Source: Falciphora oryzae
Lineage: Eukaryota > Ascomycota > Sordariomycetes > Magnaporthales > Magnaporthaceae
DNA: 64,000 nt
Assembly (NCBI GenBank): GCA_000733355.1
Contig: JNVV01000027.1
Location: forward strand, 268,940-332,939
Direction of reading: 5' to 3'
The notes under the pieces were generated by a model. That model was given only the letters and a program-made list of their open reading frames with translations, was not told the DNA's origin and did not search any database. The first letter of the stretch is position 1; the number at the start of each line of letters is the position of its first letter. Both the position numbers and the translations under genes were made by a program. Shown here one piece after another: positions 1 through 12,630 of the stretch.

Positions 1-3000
1 GAACCAGGCAAAACTCCGCCGTGTCGCCTTCTGCGTCGATGTCGAGATCGCACCCATGCCCAAATATACTGAAGACGGCAACGGCCTAAAAAAGAAGGTT
101 TGCGAAAAAGCAAACAAGTTGAAACCCACCGAGAAGGGCGATTCCGAGGTGCTTGGGAACGGTACAGCTTCACAGGAGACCGTCGGTTCCACAAGCGAAA
201 GCAAAGACGAGAAGCCTGTCGCACAAGCAGGCGGGAATAAGGATACGACAGATACGGCGGCCAAAGACGGCGCTGTCGCTGATGCATCGAGCACGCCCAA
301 GAGCGGAGATGGCACGAAAAAGAAGGAGAAGAAAAAGAAGAGTGAAGAGGAGCGCAAGGCAAGGAAGGAAAAGAAGCGGAAGCTCGCCGAGTCCAACGGA
401 ACCATCCCCATGGAAATACACCTCGACAGCGACTCGTCGGGCTCTTGCACCGGCGAAAACAGCGGCAGCGGGCACTCGCAGTCGGTACCCACAACTAACC
501 CCGTCCGCATTTACCGCCGTTGCTGCCAGCTGCGGGAGACGCCGATCCTGAAGAAGATCACTGAGCAGCTGACCAAGCCGGGCAACGTCTCTGCCGGCGG
601 CGTAGTCGAGAAGCTGGACCTGACGGCGTACTGGCTGCAGCTGCCGGACCTCGTCACCCTCGGCGACTACCTGGCCGTTGTGCCTGTCAAGGAGGTCGTG
701 CTCGAAAACTGCGGCCTGAACGATGAGGGCCTCCGCGTCATCCTGGCCGGCCTGCTCGCGTCTAGGAGACCCAAGAGGAAATCACGCAAGTCGACTGACA
801 GCAACTCGGACGGGCCCGACACCCACGGAGGCGTCGTGGAGCGCCTAGTCCTCAAGAACAATAAAATTGGTCCTGAGGGGTGGAAACACATCTGTCTCTT
901 CATCTACATGTGCCGCTCTATAAAACAACTCGACATCTCCAGCCTAGCCTTCCCTCGCGCAACACCTCCAACGGCGTCTCCGGCCAGCCATCACACGCCG
1001 CACTTCCAAATCGGTCACCACAGCCGGCCGCCGCCACCGATAAGTATATGTCAGCTTTTTTCCAAGTCGCTGGGGAACAGGCTGGCTGGCTCGACGCTCG
1101 GGCTCCTGAACCTCGCCGAAACGTGCCCGGAGACAGACCAGCTCGGTGTCCTGATCGACGGAGTCATCAAATGTGGCGTCAAGAGGCTAGGACTGGCACG
1201 TAACGACATTGACAGGGCCGGCGTTGCCCACGTCGCAAGGTATTTGGCCAGCGGCGCGTGTGAGGGCCTCGACCTAGGCGGCAACGATCTCCGCGACCAG
1301 CTCGAGGTCCTAGCCAAATCGCTGCCCGAAAATGCATCACTCTCGGCCCTCAGCCTGGCTGAGTGCAACCTCCGACCCGGTTCCCTATGCGAGCTCTTTC
1401 CTAAGCTGGTCAAGCTCAAGGACTTCCGCTTTATCGACCTCTCTCACAACCATGATCTCTTCAAGACGAGTCCCAGCTCGATCTCGTTACTACGGAGGTA
1501 CGTACAAATTCTGATACTCGCCAGTGCACAGATACACTATGAAAAGCATACGTAGAGTTCGCTACAAAACCCATGCTAACTGAGCGCCTTTTTTCCAGAT
1601 ACTTACCCAAAATGGCTGGATTGAAGAGGATACATCTTGCGGATGTCGCCATGACATCAGAACAGGCCATTGCGCTTGCCGAAATCCTTCCCGAGGTGGA
1701 AGGACTGGCGCATATTATCCTGCTCTCGAACCCTGAGCTCACCAAGCTCGCAGACGCCCAGACGGAAGAGTCTCAAGAAGAGGCCTGCGCCCTTTACGCC
1801 TCGCTGCTTGCTGCAACAAGAGTCTCGACCAGTATCGTGGCCGTGGACATCGACGTGCCCACAGAGCGGTCTGGAGAGATCGTCAAGGCCCTCGCGAAGC
1901 AGGTAGTAGCCTACTCGCTGCGTAATATGGAAAATATGCCGATCGTGAAGCCCGACAGCGGCGAGGCTACAGGCGTCACAGGTCCCCGTCAAGACCCGGA
2001 GTACCCGGACGTCCTTCAGCACCTGGTTGGGTACGACGTGACAAGACCAGACGTGGTGATGGACGATGTCGAGGCTGCGCCGGACGACGACTACGTCATC
2101 GGCGGCACTGGTGTGGTCAAGGCTCTAGCGTGCTGCCTAAAGAACCGAGGCGACGAGTCCAGGAGGCCCTCGGGAGAGTTCACGCGTGAGGCAGACCTGT
2201 ACTCTCCGCCGCCGCTGTCGACGATGGCACTGCTAGATATGCCGCCGTCTCAGCGTAGGAAAATACCAGGCGGCAAGGCCAAGGACATGTCCAAGCACCT
2301 TCTCGGGAGCGCGCGCAAGATCAGGCAACGACTGCAGCCTGCCATGGCCAAGGCGAAGATCGCGTCGACGGCCTCGGCCCAGGACGCGCACACATACCAG
2401 CGGCTTCTGTTCCTGGACTCGACTCTGGACGGTATAATCAAGCGGTTCGAGGACGAGTTTCCCGACACCAGAGAGTTTGCTGCCGCCGACAAAACAGCCT
2501 CTTCGTCGTCTCCAGGATCGGCCGCCGCGCCTCCCTCAATGCCGCTCGCGACGTCATTCGGGTCTGATGCGGATCACATGGGTGTCGGGTCGGACGCGGA
2601 AGACGACGAGGACGGTGGCAGTGGGCGATTGCTGCTGGGGCGGCCCAAGCCGCTCTCGCGGTCCAACTCGCTCATCTCGACGACGTCCAAGGGCCTGACG
2701 GAGGAGGAAGGCCGGGTGCTGCGGGCCGGGCACAAATTCCGGAGCGGGTGGATGGTAACGCAGCAGCACTACGACCTGCTTTCGGCAGGCGAGGAGTGGG
2801 CCACGGCCGGAGTTGGTGGGGTGGGAGGCGACCCAAACCACGTGCGGCTGCTGCACGAGCTGCTCGAGGAGGTGGACGACCCGGAGCTGAACAAGCAGAT
2901 CGAGCGGGACGGGGTCGTGGCCGTGTTCAGGGACCAGCGCGAGCGGATCCGGGACAGGCTGCGGAGCGCGGACCCGGAGCACTGGGAGCGGTTCGAGGAG

Positions 3001-3165
3001 AGCCAGCGCATGGCGCGCGCCAACGTCAACGTCTCGTCCGAGGCTGGCGGCAAGGGGCAGCAGTCACCCAAGGAGTCGGGTGCCGGCGGTGATCACAAGC
3101 CGGCGAGGCCGCGGATCGACGCTGCGCAGGCGGCCACGGGTGATGAGGTTGCTGTATGCGACTGA
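1..3165 (+). CDS. Mhp1-like leucine-rich-repeat protein, 5' end outside the window
   Basis: The reading frame is already open at base 2, before the first ATG at 56, so the gene starts upstream of the window. Exons are 1(partial)-1497 and 1599-3165. The 101 bp intron at 1498-1598 has donor GTACGT, branch GCTAAC and acceptor CCAG, and joins the frames exactly. About 1020 residues are visible. A Lys/Glu-rich, low-complexity segment is followed by leucine-rich repeats with motifs such as LVLKNNKIG, LGLARNDID and GLDLGGNDL. A long, probably disordered acidic and Ser-rich C-terminal half follows. Related Sordariomycete proteins are usually annotated as cell wall biogenesis protein Mhp1, after a yeast microtubule-interacting protein. 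That name is family knowledge and the function is inferred. The LRR assignment is firm and the Mhp1 label less so. Confidence 0.72.
1498..1598 (+). other. Spliceosomal intron in the Mhp1-like gene
   Basis: Donor GTACGT follows the Arg codon split AG|A, a GCTAAC branch point lies at 1575-1580, and a pyrimidine tract leads to CAG. Without splicing the frame runs into a stop at about 1553. Splicing continues the LRR reading frame. Confidence 0.8.
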
Positions 3166-6100
3166 CGGTCTTTCCTCTTTCTTTCCTCTCTATTTTTTCT
3201 TGGATGAATCGGGGGGATGGGCGATGGGCTGTTCCTGTACTTGTGGTGTCTACACTTTCTTCTTTCCCTGCGTTTACATCCAACCACTACCTCTAGTATA
3301 CATACAAAGACGGCTTCTTATCGCGAGAGACAGGTGCATCCATACTTGGTGGTTTGTTTGTTCATAGCCTGTTCTTTTTCCATGTACAACAAGGAATATC
3401 AATACGCCCCCGGTCCGAGATCGCATGGGGTTCACTCATAGGACGATTCAGAAGAACATGCGTATGTTGGCAAAAGGAAGCATATTGTCTCAAGATGCTA
3501 CCTCTCGTATCCCGACGTGCTTGTGTGGCTTGCCTACGCCATGGGTACAATGTTGATAGTCACGATCGACAGGCTCGTTCAAGACAAGATGTNNNNNNNN
3601 NNNNNNNNNNNNNNNNNNNNNNNNNNNNNNNNNNNNNNNNNNNNNNNNNNNNNNNNNNNNNNNNNNNNNNNNNNNNNNNNNNNNNNNNNNNNNNNNNNNN
3701 NNNNNNNNNNNNNNNNNNNNNNNNNNNNNNNNNNNNNNNNNNNNNNNNNNNNNNNNNNNNNNNNNNNNNNNNNNNNCTCCCATTTTCTATTCTAGTTATG
3801 CTGGGAATGAGGGTGCCATTTATTCTCGTGGACGAGACAGGCTACTATTAGCTGGGACATCATCAACATATGAAGATGATGGGTTTGATATTATGATCAG
3901 GTTCGCTATCATGGTCGATCTACCCTGCCGCGTTTTTCTTCGTGCCTTGCTAGGCTGTGCCATATACCCATTTAACATCTAGCCTTGTTGATCCTTCTTC
4001 CCTTTTTATCATTCCATTCTTATTTTCTCTCTTCTGCCTCGATGCTCAGCCCAGGGCTCCCACAGCTTGAAGTTGCAAGCTCAACCCCCAATTCATGGAG
4101 AGCGCATCCGCGCACCTCGGGCTCAAGAAGTGCACTTCCGGAGACAGCCCGTTGGGCAGACTGTAAAGTGCGAGCATGTATGCCATAGCCCGAAGATAGC
4201 TACAGGCATGATGCCTAGAGCGGGAGGGGGGGGACGAAAAGCCAGTCGGATAGCACCCGACAAAATCTGTGGCCCTGCTGTTTGAGAAGTCCGACAGGCG
4301 CGAGTGGTCACGTCACGCAAGTCGAGGTAAGGCAGTTCAAAAGAAGCAAGGCCACGACAGCTCTTTGTGTTTTACACAAGCAGAGGAAACAGAAATACAA
4401 ATAGATAATGGCGTGTTGGGAGATCCGAACGCGAGGAGAAACCACGAAGCACGGGGGCCGGGCCGGCCTCTGGCACGGTCCAGTCACTGGTCTGGGCATG
4501 AAAAGAAGACCCAGCATGCTGGTGAGAGGCGGCGTGGAAACGGTGGATCGGCCGATGATCAGGCACGGCCTGTCAAGGTCGGGGTTCTTGGTTTGGTAGC
4601 GAGTGTGGGAAGTTGGAGGAAGCAGGAGGCAGCATATCCTGGGTGAGGGTGTGTGTCTCGTTTTCTCTCTTCTCCGCTCCCACGCGATGTTTTGGTCGCA
4701 CATTTGGATACCAAACGAGGAAGACTCGTAGTCGGATTCTCGGCGAGAAACTACTCTCCCCATCCGTTGGTCACTAGTTTTGGTTGCCCTTCTGGCGGGA
4801 GAGGAACGAAGAAACATTTTCACGGCAGCACAAGCCACCACATGGATCGATCGCCAGATGGGGCAACAAGCAGAATCAGTGGTCCCGGGCCTGCCCCGGT
4901 CCCCCAGCTACTCACGGTGCCGCATCGGTGTAAGGAAGGTGTATGCGGATCCTGTCTCTGTGACCAGACTCTCGAGCGAGGTTGTTCCAGGGCTCTGCAG
5001 ATCTTTTGTTCTGGGAAAATCGCGGGAGGGTGGCCCCGAGAGCGGTTTGCGAAAGGGAACTGCCGCGTTGGGAACACGGTTAGGTATGCCTTGATAGGAA
5101 ATACAAACACAGAAGTGAAGGAGGGATATCCCGCCGAGTGCGAGCACGACCCGACGTTGGGCAAAAAGGCGTGCGGGCTTCGGACGATGATGGAACGAGA
5201 TCGATTCGATCCGATAGGCTGGCCCCTTTGGATGCGGTTGAGCTCACGTGCTGTCCGCACTCCACTCTTGCGAGTCGTCGTCGAGGCTTGTCGATTGTGG
5301 AAATGTGAAAAGCCGCCGTCGGGCCAGCTACAATTTTTTCTTTCTTTTTTGTTCTGCATTGGAGGCGCAGGGGCTTCATCAAAATGCCAGCGAATCCATC
5401 GTCCGCCACCCGACGCCTCTGGAGAGCCACTCGAACAAGGTCCTTGTTATGCAGCACAAAAATATGACGGCTCGCCAACGACTGGACGGAGTTCGCCTCG
5501 AGGCCTGCATTTGAGGCTGAAAAAAAGCAAAGTCCCCACTTGAGCAATGCTCGCCAGAGGTGGACAGGCAGGCGACCCCACCCAGCCCTTGGCGTCGACC
5601 CAACCGGACCTTGAAAGGCTTTTTGAAACAGCAAGGAGCAGGGCTGTGCCTGACGCATGAACACACCACCCCTGTCGACCCCCTCGACGACTCCTCTCAA
5701 TCCTCCCTGCCGGGCAACCAGGCAAGCAGGGCCAGTCGATGTTGGCCAGAAGGGCAAAAACGAGGCGCCGTGTTCGCTCACTTTTGCAAAACGCGCAATA
5801 TCGGGCCATCAAGGATCCTAGGACCAGACGGTTTGGTCCTGTCGTCGAATCGTTATTTTTGAGGTTGGAAACCGCAGCTAATTATCGAACAGATGGTAAC
5901 ATGAACGCAAACGCGACAGGCGGGCTAAGGACGTGTCGTCGTCTTGTGTCGGGTGTTCTTTTCTGGGATTCTGGCTGCGGGACGACACGGCTCAGGCTTC
6001 AGCCCGCCGAAAAAGGACCAGCCCCATCCGGACCAGAGCCAGAGCCAGGGCCAAGGCCGGCCTGTGCTGTGCTGTGCAGCGAGCGCTGTCGACAGCAGCT

Positions 6101-8213
6101 CCGTTATGCATGACGGCCGGGGTAACCCTTGCGGACGTTTCAATGCATCGTGCACACTCGAGAGGCCGCTCCTCTCGTCTTGGCAACTCCTTTTCAAGGA
6201 AGAGAAAGAAAAGAAAAAGACCCCCTTTTGCGTTTTTTGCTTTTTCTTGATTTTGGTTTTTTAAGTTTTGTTGCTTTTTTGTCTTGTGGAGATTTGCTCC
6301 TTTCTTCCCTGTTTGGCCTGTTCCCAGTCAAGAACGAGGGCCGGTCGGTCGTGCTGCCATGGTACTGAGGCACGCGACGGCAACGTGACGTGTGATTCCA
6401 ACGTCGGCCGCGTTGAAACTGCACCTGATTCCTGAAGCTGCAGCATGTTGGGGTTCGTTTTGCTAGCGCGAACCCAGAATAGTTCCCGCTCCTTCGGCGC
6501 CCAGCGGCTCCGAGATAAAGAAAGAAGCTTTCCCGTCGGCTCACCGCCTTCTGGACGGGACGGGAAAGAGTTCAGCACGACCACACCGTCGGTGTCGTTG
6601 CATCGAGGTCTGCCTCGGCGCACGGCTCTTGGCCGGCGTCGCACTCGCCGGCAGCTCGAAGCGCTGGAAGCTCGGAAAAAGAAGGGGCTCCACTGCATCG
6701 ATCGCGCTGCATGGGGCATCTCGGGTGGGCCTATTCTTGGTCTGAAACCCAATTTAATCGTCGGCACTTTCTGAGCTGACAGCAGGGAAACATGTGGGGT
6801 GGTGGGCTTGCGACCGTCGGTCAAGTCAGGCTGGAAACAGATGAAAGGGGGAGCAAAAGTCGCATCCGCCCTCACCACTCGCTCCCTAATAGGGCAGCAC
6901 TGCAACTGTTTCGCGACCTGAGGCCCTGCAGGCGTCGTCGCGACCAGACGCGCTGGCTTCGTGGATTTAATTCAACCAGGAGGACGCCCGCACCGCATCG
7001 CTAGATCTACGACAAGCTCAAGAAACAAGGAGGAAACAAAAGCTTTTACCGCTGCGACTGTTCCCAGACAGATGGACAGGCACGACAGATTCGACAGGGC
7101 CATCAATTGACGTGTGGCGATGTGTGGTGATGGGTTACCCACCCTGCTTCCTCGCGCGCAGCCATCACGCCAAAAGACGCACGCTATCCCACGTCTCGGG
7201 ATGCTGGTGCGAGGCCGCTGCATCGGCTGGCGATTGGCAGCAGCGCCGTCCGTCACCCGCATTGCAGGGGTTAATTATAGACCAACCACGACGCTCTCTG
7301 CCGCTCTCTTGGGATGTGCCGCTGCACCTCGACGTCGCTGGCCCCAAAGCTGCCGCGTTTTCTTCCATCATGGTGTTGTCAACGTCGCATCAGCAGCACC
7401 TCTGCTTCCTCCGCTGCCAGTCCTCGCCACCGGTCTGGGCACACGGCGAGATGGGCGGGCGGTGCAGCCTTGAGCCCGGCGCCAACACCCACCGCAGACC
7501 CCCCTGCCAGCAAAAGGTACATCCGGACGCTAGGACGCCGCATCATGTTCGCTCGTGCCCAGACCAGGAGCCCGGAAGGGCAGACCACACAAACGCACAC
7601 GCTTCCCAGGTTGAGTGCCCAGGGCCTTGTCGCCGACGCAATGGGAGCGCGTCTGTCACGGACAGATGGGTGCTTCGGCCCCCGCTCGTTACGTGATGGA
7701 TGGGCCAGGGACAGTGCTGCCATGATCCTCGCCGGGGTGCCATGGCGAACAGCTGGGTTTCGAGACGGGCGGGGCCATTTATCGGTTACAAATGGGAGCC
7801 CGCTGCCCGGCTGGCTCCCCACGTCTCGTAACCCGCCTGTCCTCACAGCCTCCCTGCGGCCCCGCACCGCACCCCTTCACCCCCCTAACGACGCTGGACG
7901 CCGCCCCGTCCCAACATGTGTGCACTTTACGTCTTGTAGCAGTAGGTATACCTATATCCCGCCCTGCCCTGCCCTGCGCGGCCCTCAGCCCTCCCACGGT
8001 CACCCATCATCCCCATCGGCCGGTTCGCTTCCACTCCTTTAAGCAACTGCCAAACAACTCTCACACATCCTGGGGATGACACGATAGGGACACACGGCAT
8101 TATCCAACTTTTAGCCTGTGTCGTTGGGGTTTTGATACCAACACCAAAGCATATTCAGAAAAGAAAAAGGAAGGAAAAAAAAGAACAAAAAAAAGAGCTT
8201 GGCTTGGCCCGGC
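3166..8213. other. 5 kb spacer with no supported gene, including an assembly gap
   Basis: No reading frame here has both a convincing start and fungal-like codon use, and none resembles a family I recognise. The longest open frames (about 230-300 codons near 4650-5780, and about 240 near 7314-8042) overlap on both strands and look random. The stretch contains the run of N, Gly/Arg-type GC-rich patches and A/T tracts. The last few hundred bases probably hold the promoter and leader of the downstream membrane-protein gene. A non-coding RNA cannot be excluded. Confidence 0.6.
3593..3776. other. Assembly gap (184 N)
   Basis: A run of undetermined bases about 430 bp after the Mhp1-like stop codon. 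Any open frame spanning it is an artefact. Confidence 0.99.
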
Positions 8214-10954
8214 ATGGAGGTCGTCATACCACCAAGAGATCATGGCGCGTCAACATACAGGTATGAGTGGGATGAGAATGGGGCGGTAACAAACATTTCG
8301 AGGTAAGCAGGCGGCGCGAGCGATCGAGCGAGCGGCCGTCAAGCACGGATAAGACGAGACTAACAGAAACCGTGAACAGGGTGGCACCAGAGGAGAGGAC
8401 AGGAAGCAGCGGCCTCAGGAGTAGGGCAGGAAGCAGCAGTCAGAGCAGCAACAAGAAGACGCACAACCATGGAAGGAGTAGAGGAGCCAGGCAAACGGTG
8501 CAGTGGCCGTTCCAAAGCACCGCCACCATCACGACGACAAACATGACCGAGACGACGGCGCCGATAAGCCCCGTCATGCCCATGTCGGCATTCCACAACC
8601 TGCGCCGGGCGACATGGCAGATCCCGGGCAGCCGCATCAGGGACAGCCAGTACACGGTGGACCCGACCATCGTGCCCGACTACGTCGCCAACTTCATCCG
8701 CGGCGAGACCCCCGAGACCCTGGCGCGCAAGAAGAACGACAGCCGCATGGCGGAGCGCGACGTCGACGTCGTGTCGGGCGGCGGCGACAACCGCAACCTG
8801 CGGTCGAGGGCCGCCGCCTTCGACGGCTTCCCGGACCTCGACGTCGGCGACGGCATGCACAGCTTCAACTCCAACTCGCGGCTGGTCGACAGCAGCGGCA
8901 ACGGCGGACTCGAGGCCGGCACTGGATCGTCAAGGAGACGAGGCGGCTGCCTGGGCAGGTTCACGAACGGCGGGTGGCGGTCGGGCATCGAGCTGAACGC
9001 GCTGCTGGCGCTGCTCGTCTTTGTCATTGGCCTGGCCTGTCTGGTCTGGGCCGTGGCATCGTCCAAGATGCTGGCCGGCGGCGGCGAGGCCGTTGTGTTT
9101 GCAGGCTCGTGCGAGGCCGCCTCGCGCGTCAGCTGGGGCCTGCACGCCCTCGTCAACGTGCTCGGGCTTGCGCTCCTCGCGGGCGCCAACTACGTCTACC
9201 AGGTCCTGTCGAGCCCGGACCGGGCTGAGGTCGACGCCGCTCACGCCAAGACCAAGTGGCTGGACATCGGCGTCCCGTCGCTGCGCAACCTTGCGCACAT
9301 CTCGACGCTGCGTGTCTTTGTCGCTCTGGTCCTGGTCGTGACGGCCGTCCTGACGCAGATAATGTTTGTGCTGCCGACCCCTTTTCCTTGTTATCAGCGC
9401 TCTCCCGAAGGCTAACCATCAACCCCCTCACGTTCCAGCTATAATTCCGTAATCTTCACCTCCCAGACGGGCGTCGGATACAACCTCATTGTCGTCAGCC
9501 AGCCTTTCCTCAGCGGGGCGCAGTTCAGCAACGCATCCTCCAACAACGACGGCGGCCTCGGCCGCGTCGAGATCCTGGCCCTCCAGGACCAGGCCAGCCG
9601 CAACGAGCTGGTCCGCATGTCGACGCCTGACTGCCTTGGCCGCTTCACCGGGAGCCTCGAGGCCGAGTTCAGGGCTGTCCTCATGGTCACGGGCGGGGGA
9701 TCGAGCGACAGCTCGCTCGTCCAGACCAGGAGCCCGACGCCGGGCGGCGCCAACCCAGACGCGCGCGGCGTGACCCCCAACGCCGCGAACGACGTGCAGT
9801 TCTGCCTTGCGCAGCGCCGGGCCGCGGGCGAGCACATGTGCAAGGTGGACCTGAACGGATCTTTGCTGGGCTTTGTGGCGCTGCTCAACCTCATCACCGT
9901 TATCTTCACCGTCGTCGCCTTCCTCAAGACGGCCGGCTTCAGGCCCCTAGCCACCCTCGGCGACGCCATCTCGTCGTTCCTCCGTGACCCCGACACGACG
10001 ACGGCCGACGCCTGCCTCATGACCAAGACGGACGTCTGGCAGCGCCGCTGGGGCCTCCGTGAGGCCAAGTACTGGGTCCCCGCCACGCACTACTGGTTCC
10101 AGAGCGCCAGCCTCCCGCGCTGGGCCTTTGTCGCCGTCGTCTGGGCCGGCCTCGCGGGGCTGGCGGCGGCGGCGCTGGGCATCAACCTGCGCAACGCGCC
10201 CGTTGAGTCGGCCCTGTCGACCCTCGGCAGCGCCTCGTCGACGGCCGTCTACACGCTGCCGGCGTCGATCCCGGCCTCGGCGGCCGCGCTCATGGCGGCG
10301 GTGCCGCAGCTGCTCCTGGGCGTGCTCTACCTCGCGACCAACGCGCTCCTGACCACCATGTTCCTGAGCCACGAGTCGTCGCTGCACGCGCTCGCCGAGC
10401 CGCTGCCCCTGCGCGTCTCGTCGTCGCCCCGCGGCGCCCAGACCACCAGCTTCTACCTGACGCTGCCGCGCCCGGCCTCGTGGGTCCTGGCCGCCCTATT
10501 CGCCGCCATGGGCTTCGTGCTCAGCCAGAGCGTCTTCGTCGTGGCCGGCGCCACCACTTCTGCGGCTGCCGAGACCGCCAGCCGCCCAGACATAGTGGCG
10601 CTAGGCTTCAGCGGCACGGGCCTGCTGGCCCTGCTGGTGGCGCTCGTCGCCCTGGCCGCCGGCGCGCTCGCCCTCGGCCTCCGCCGCGCGCCCGCGGCCG
10701 TCACGGTCAACGGGCAGGCGCTGGGCAACCCGCTGGTCCTGGACGCGGGCTCGTGCAGCGCCGTCATCGGCGCGCGGTGCCAGCCGCTCCGCGCCTTTGA
10801 GGGCGGCGCCGGCGTCGGCGACGAGGACGCCGACCTCGACGAGCGGCCGCTGTGCTGGGGCGTCGTGCGCCAGACGGCCGGCATGGTCGTCGGCCACTGC
10901 ACGTACTCGGCCCGTGGGGTCGAGAGGCTCGACATGCCGAGGGCGTATGCTTGA
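8214..10954 (+). CDS. DUF6536-type multipass membrane protein
   Basis: Modelled exons are 8214-8302, 8380-9363 and 9439-10954, giving 862 residues. The 75 bp second intron (9364-9438, branch GCTAAC) rejoins TQI to IYNSVIF in frame. The N-terminus is hydrophilic. A first membrane segment follows the motif GWRSGIELN, and further segments are spread through the rest. The signatures RNLAHIST and KYWVPATHYWFQ and the C-terminal block GSCSAVIGARCQPL ... YA resemble fungal DUF6536 proteins, which are often mislabelled as formylmethionine deformylase-like. Function is unknown. A plasma-membrane or endomembrane location is inferred. The start is uncertain: ATG 8214 requires the 77 bp first intron (8303-8379, GTAAGC, branch CTAAC, CAG) and gives 29 intact codons. 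ATG 8543 would give a shorter protein with that intron lying in the leader. Confidence 0.75.
8303..8379 (+). other. Predicted first intron of the DUF6536 gene
   Basis: Donor GTAAGC, branch CTAAC at 8360-8364 and acceptor CAG at 8377-8379. The upstream ATG frame joins the downstream frame through a split Arg codon (AG|G). This supports translation from 8214, but the intron could also sit in an untranslated leader. Confidence 0.55.
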
Positions 10955-12372
10955 GGTCCGTTTTCTTGCTCTTTTTTCGGAATTATATATACCACACCAC
11001 GCACATACATACGGCTTGATCCGGACTCTGTGTGTTGCCGGATCACAGCTTCCATTCTTTCACAACTTCTCTTCTTGTCACTCACTTTTTTGGACAACCT
11101 TCACTTCTTACACCCCTTTTTTTTACAACACACATCTCCCCCATGGGGAACTTCTTATTTTTAAACGAAGCCCCGCACGAGTTGCGAATCGGTGGGCAAT
11201 CACATACTTAGGGTTGGCAGGTTCCGAAGGCAAGTTTTTTTTGGAGGGGGTGCAGGAGCCAACCCCCCTTCATGAAGGGATCTGATCTGATGGTTGGGTT
11301 AGGCTTTTTGGGACGGGGTGACGGATGGATGGAGGTTGTCGTGATTTCCTTGAGTCGTGGGGGATTAAGGGGAATGGAAAGAAGGGCGAAAACAAAAAGG
11401 CGTTGGTTATATACCCTGGATGGCGGAATTCTTTGCTGCGAATCCCCGATGGAAACCTTTTTTTGTTTATTGTCTTTTGGGGGATTGGGCGGCGGTCACA
11501 CGACCTCGTCTTCATAACATACTCGTGGTGGATAATGTATTTTTGTCCTTCCATATCGAGCAGGTGTTCATTCAGCTGGAATATTGCAGATGGACAATTT
11601 CCAAAATCATCATTCGACCCTTTTTTTTTTTTTTTTCTTCATTTACTTTCCGCATCCTCGGACAATACTGTCATTTTCGGAACAGCATGCCCGTCCCAAA
11701 GACATACGTGGACGGCGGCAGAACCTAAACCCGCAGGTTTCGTGGCTGGCTGAGCGATGTGCCCGGAGCCCATCAGCCCATTCTCATGCAGGCGGTCCCC
11801 CAGGCAAAAGGGCTCGCCTGGCCCCATTGCGGGCCTGCGCGCGCCGTCGGAGCTGGCCTAAGTGGGCTGATGTGCTTGGAAATGTCGGCGCCCTGATTGG
11901 CTGAATGGGACTCAAACAGCCAAAAAGAGGGTGCTGGTGTGGGGGAGGGTGACCAATGTTGGTTTGTTGTTCAGGTCCCTGACAGCACAGTTGGCGCCTG
12001 GAAGTGGTGATCCAGCTGATGAAATGGCGGAGCTGTGGGCTGGGGGCTTTGTTTTTTATATGTACGTCAGGTCCCGTCCACCTACCACCCACAGTCACAA
12101 CCTCCACGTTGGATGCCTGCTTGGGTGGGTTCTTGTTTGGTTCCTGGCTGGTGTTTAAAAATCTATCGGTATTTAATAAGCTGCCGTAAGCCAGCCTGCA
12201 ACTTTCCCATTCTTGCATCTTCCATCTTTCTCCATCCAAGTTTCGGCAACAAACCCACGACACGGGCAAGCATAAGAACCCCCTGCTTCCACACCAACGC
12301 TCTTCTCCCCTCCTCCACACAGCAACCTCTCTTCAAGAAGAAAAATCAAACCCAAAAGATAAACCAGCAACA
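10955..12372. other. Spacer: 3' end of the DUF6536 gene and promoter of the small gene
   Basis: No credible coding frame. It contains a T-rich stretch at about 11620-11640 and, before 12373, a C/A-rich leader typical of strongly expressed fungal genes, with the start context CAACAATG. Confidence 0.5.
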
Positions 12373-12630
12373 ATGTCCCCCTCGCACACCATGTCCGCCC
12401 ACTGGGGCAAGCAGATCTACACCTCGTGGCGCCAGAGCCGCCAGGGCACCACACCGGCCTCCACCACCACGACCCAGCAGTCCAGCCCTCTCCCGTCCCC
12501 GTCCGCCACCTCGGGCCTGACGACGGGCTACTTTGGCGAGAAGCGGTCCATGGACAGCGACCGCAGCACCGGCGGACCGAGCAGCGGAAGCAGCAGCAGC
12601 AGCAGCAGCTGGTTCGGCCGCCGCTCATAG
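12373..12630 (+). CDS. Small Ser/Thr-rich conserved-type hypothetical protein
   Basis: An uninterrupted 85-codon frame starts in the good fungal context AACAATG, after a pyrimidine-rich and then A/C-rich leader. The N-terminus has a short motif with HWGKQIYTSWRQSR. The middle is Ser/Thr/Pro-rich with the motif TGYFGEKRSMDSDR, and the C-terminus is a Ser run ending in WFGRRS. There is no signal peptide or membrane segment. The protein is probably mostly disordered. Similar short Ser-rich proteins with an N-terminal Trp-Gly-Lys element occur in filamentous fungi as uncharacterised genes. I recognise no function. GC-rich third positions and the leader support a real gene. Confidence 0.6.
   Translation: MSPSHTMSAHWGKQIYTSWRQSRQGTTPASTTTTQQSSPLPSPSATSGLTTGYFGEKRSMDSDRSTGGPSSGSSSSSSSWFGRRS

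Noticed and set aside
3354..3851. 165-codon frame across the N run
   Set aside because: Open only because undetermined bases contain no stop codons.
4653..5543. 296-codon frame in the first spacer
   Set aside because: Starts at GTG rather than ATG. Random-looking composition, overlapped by an equally long frame on the other strand, and no splice-supported extension.
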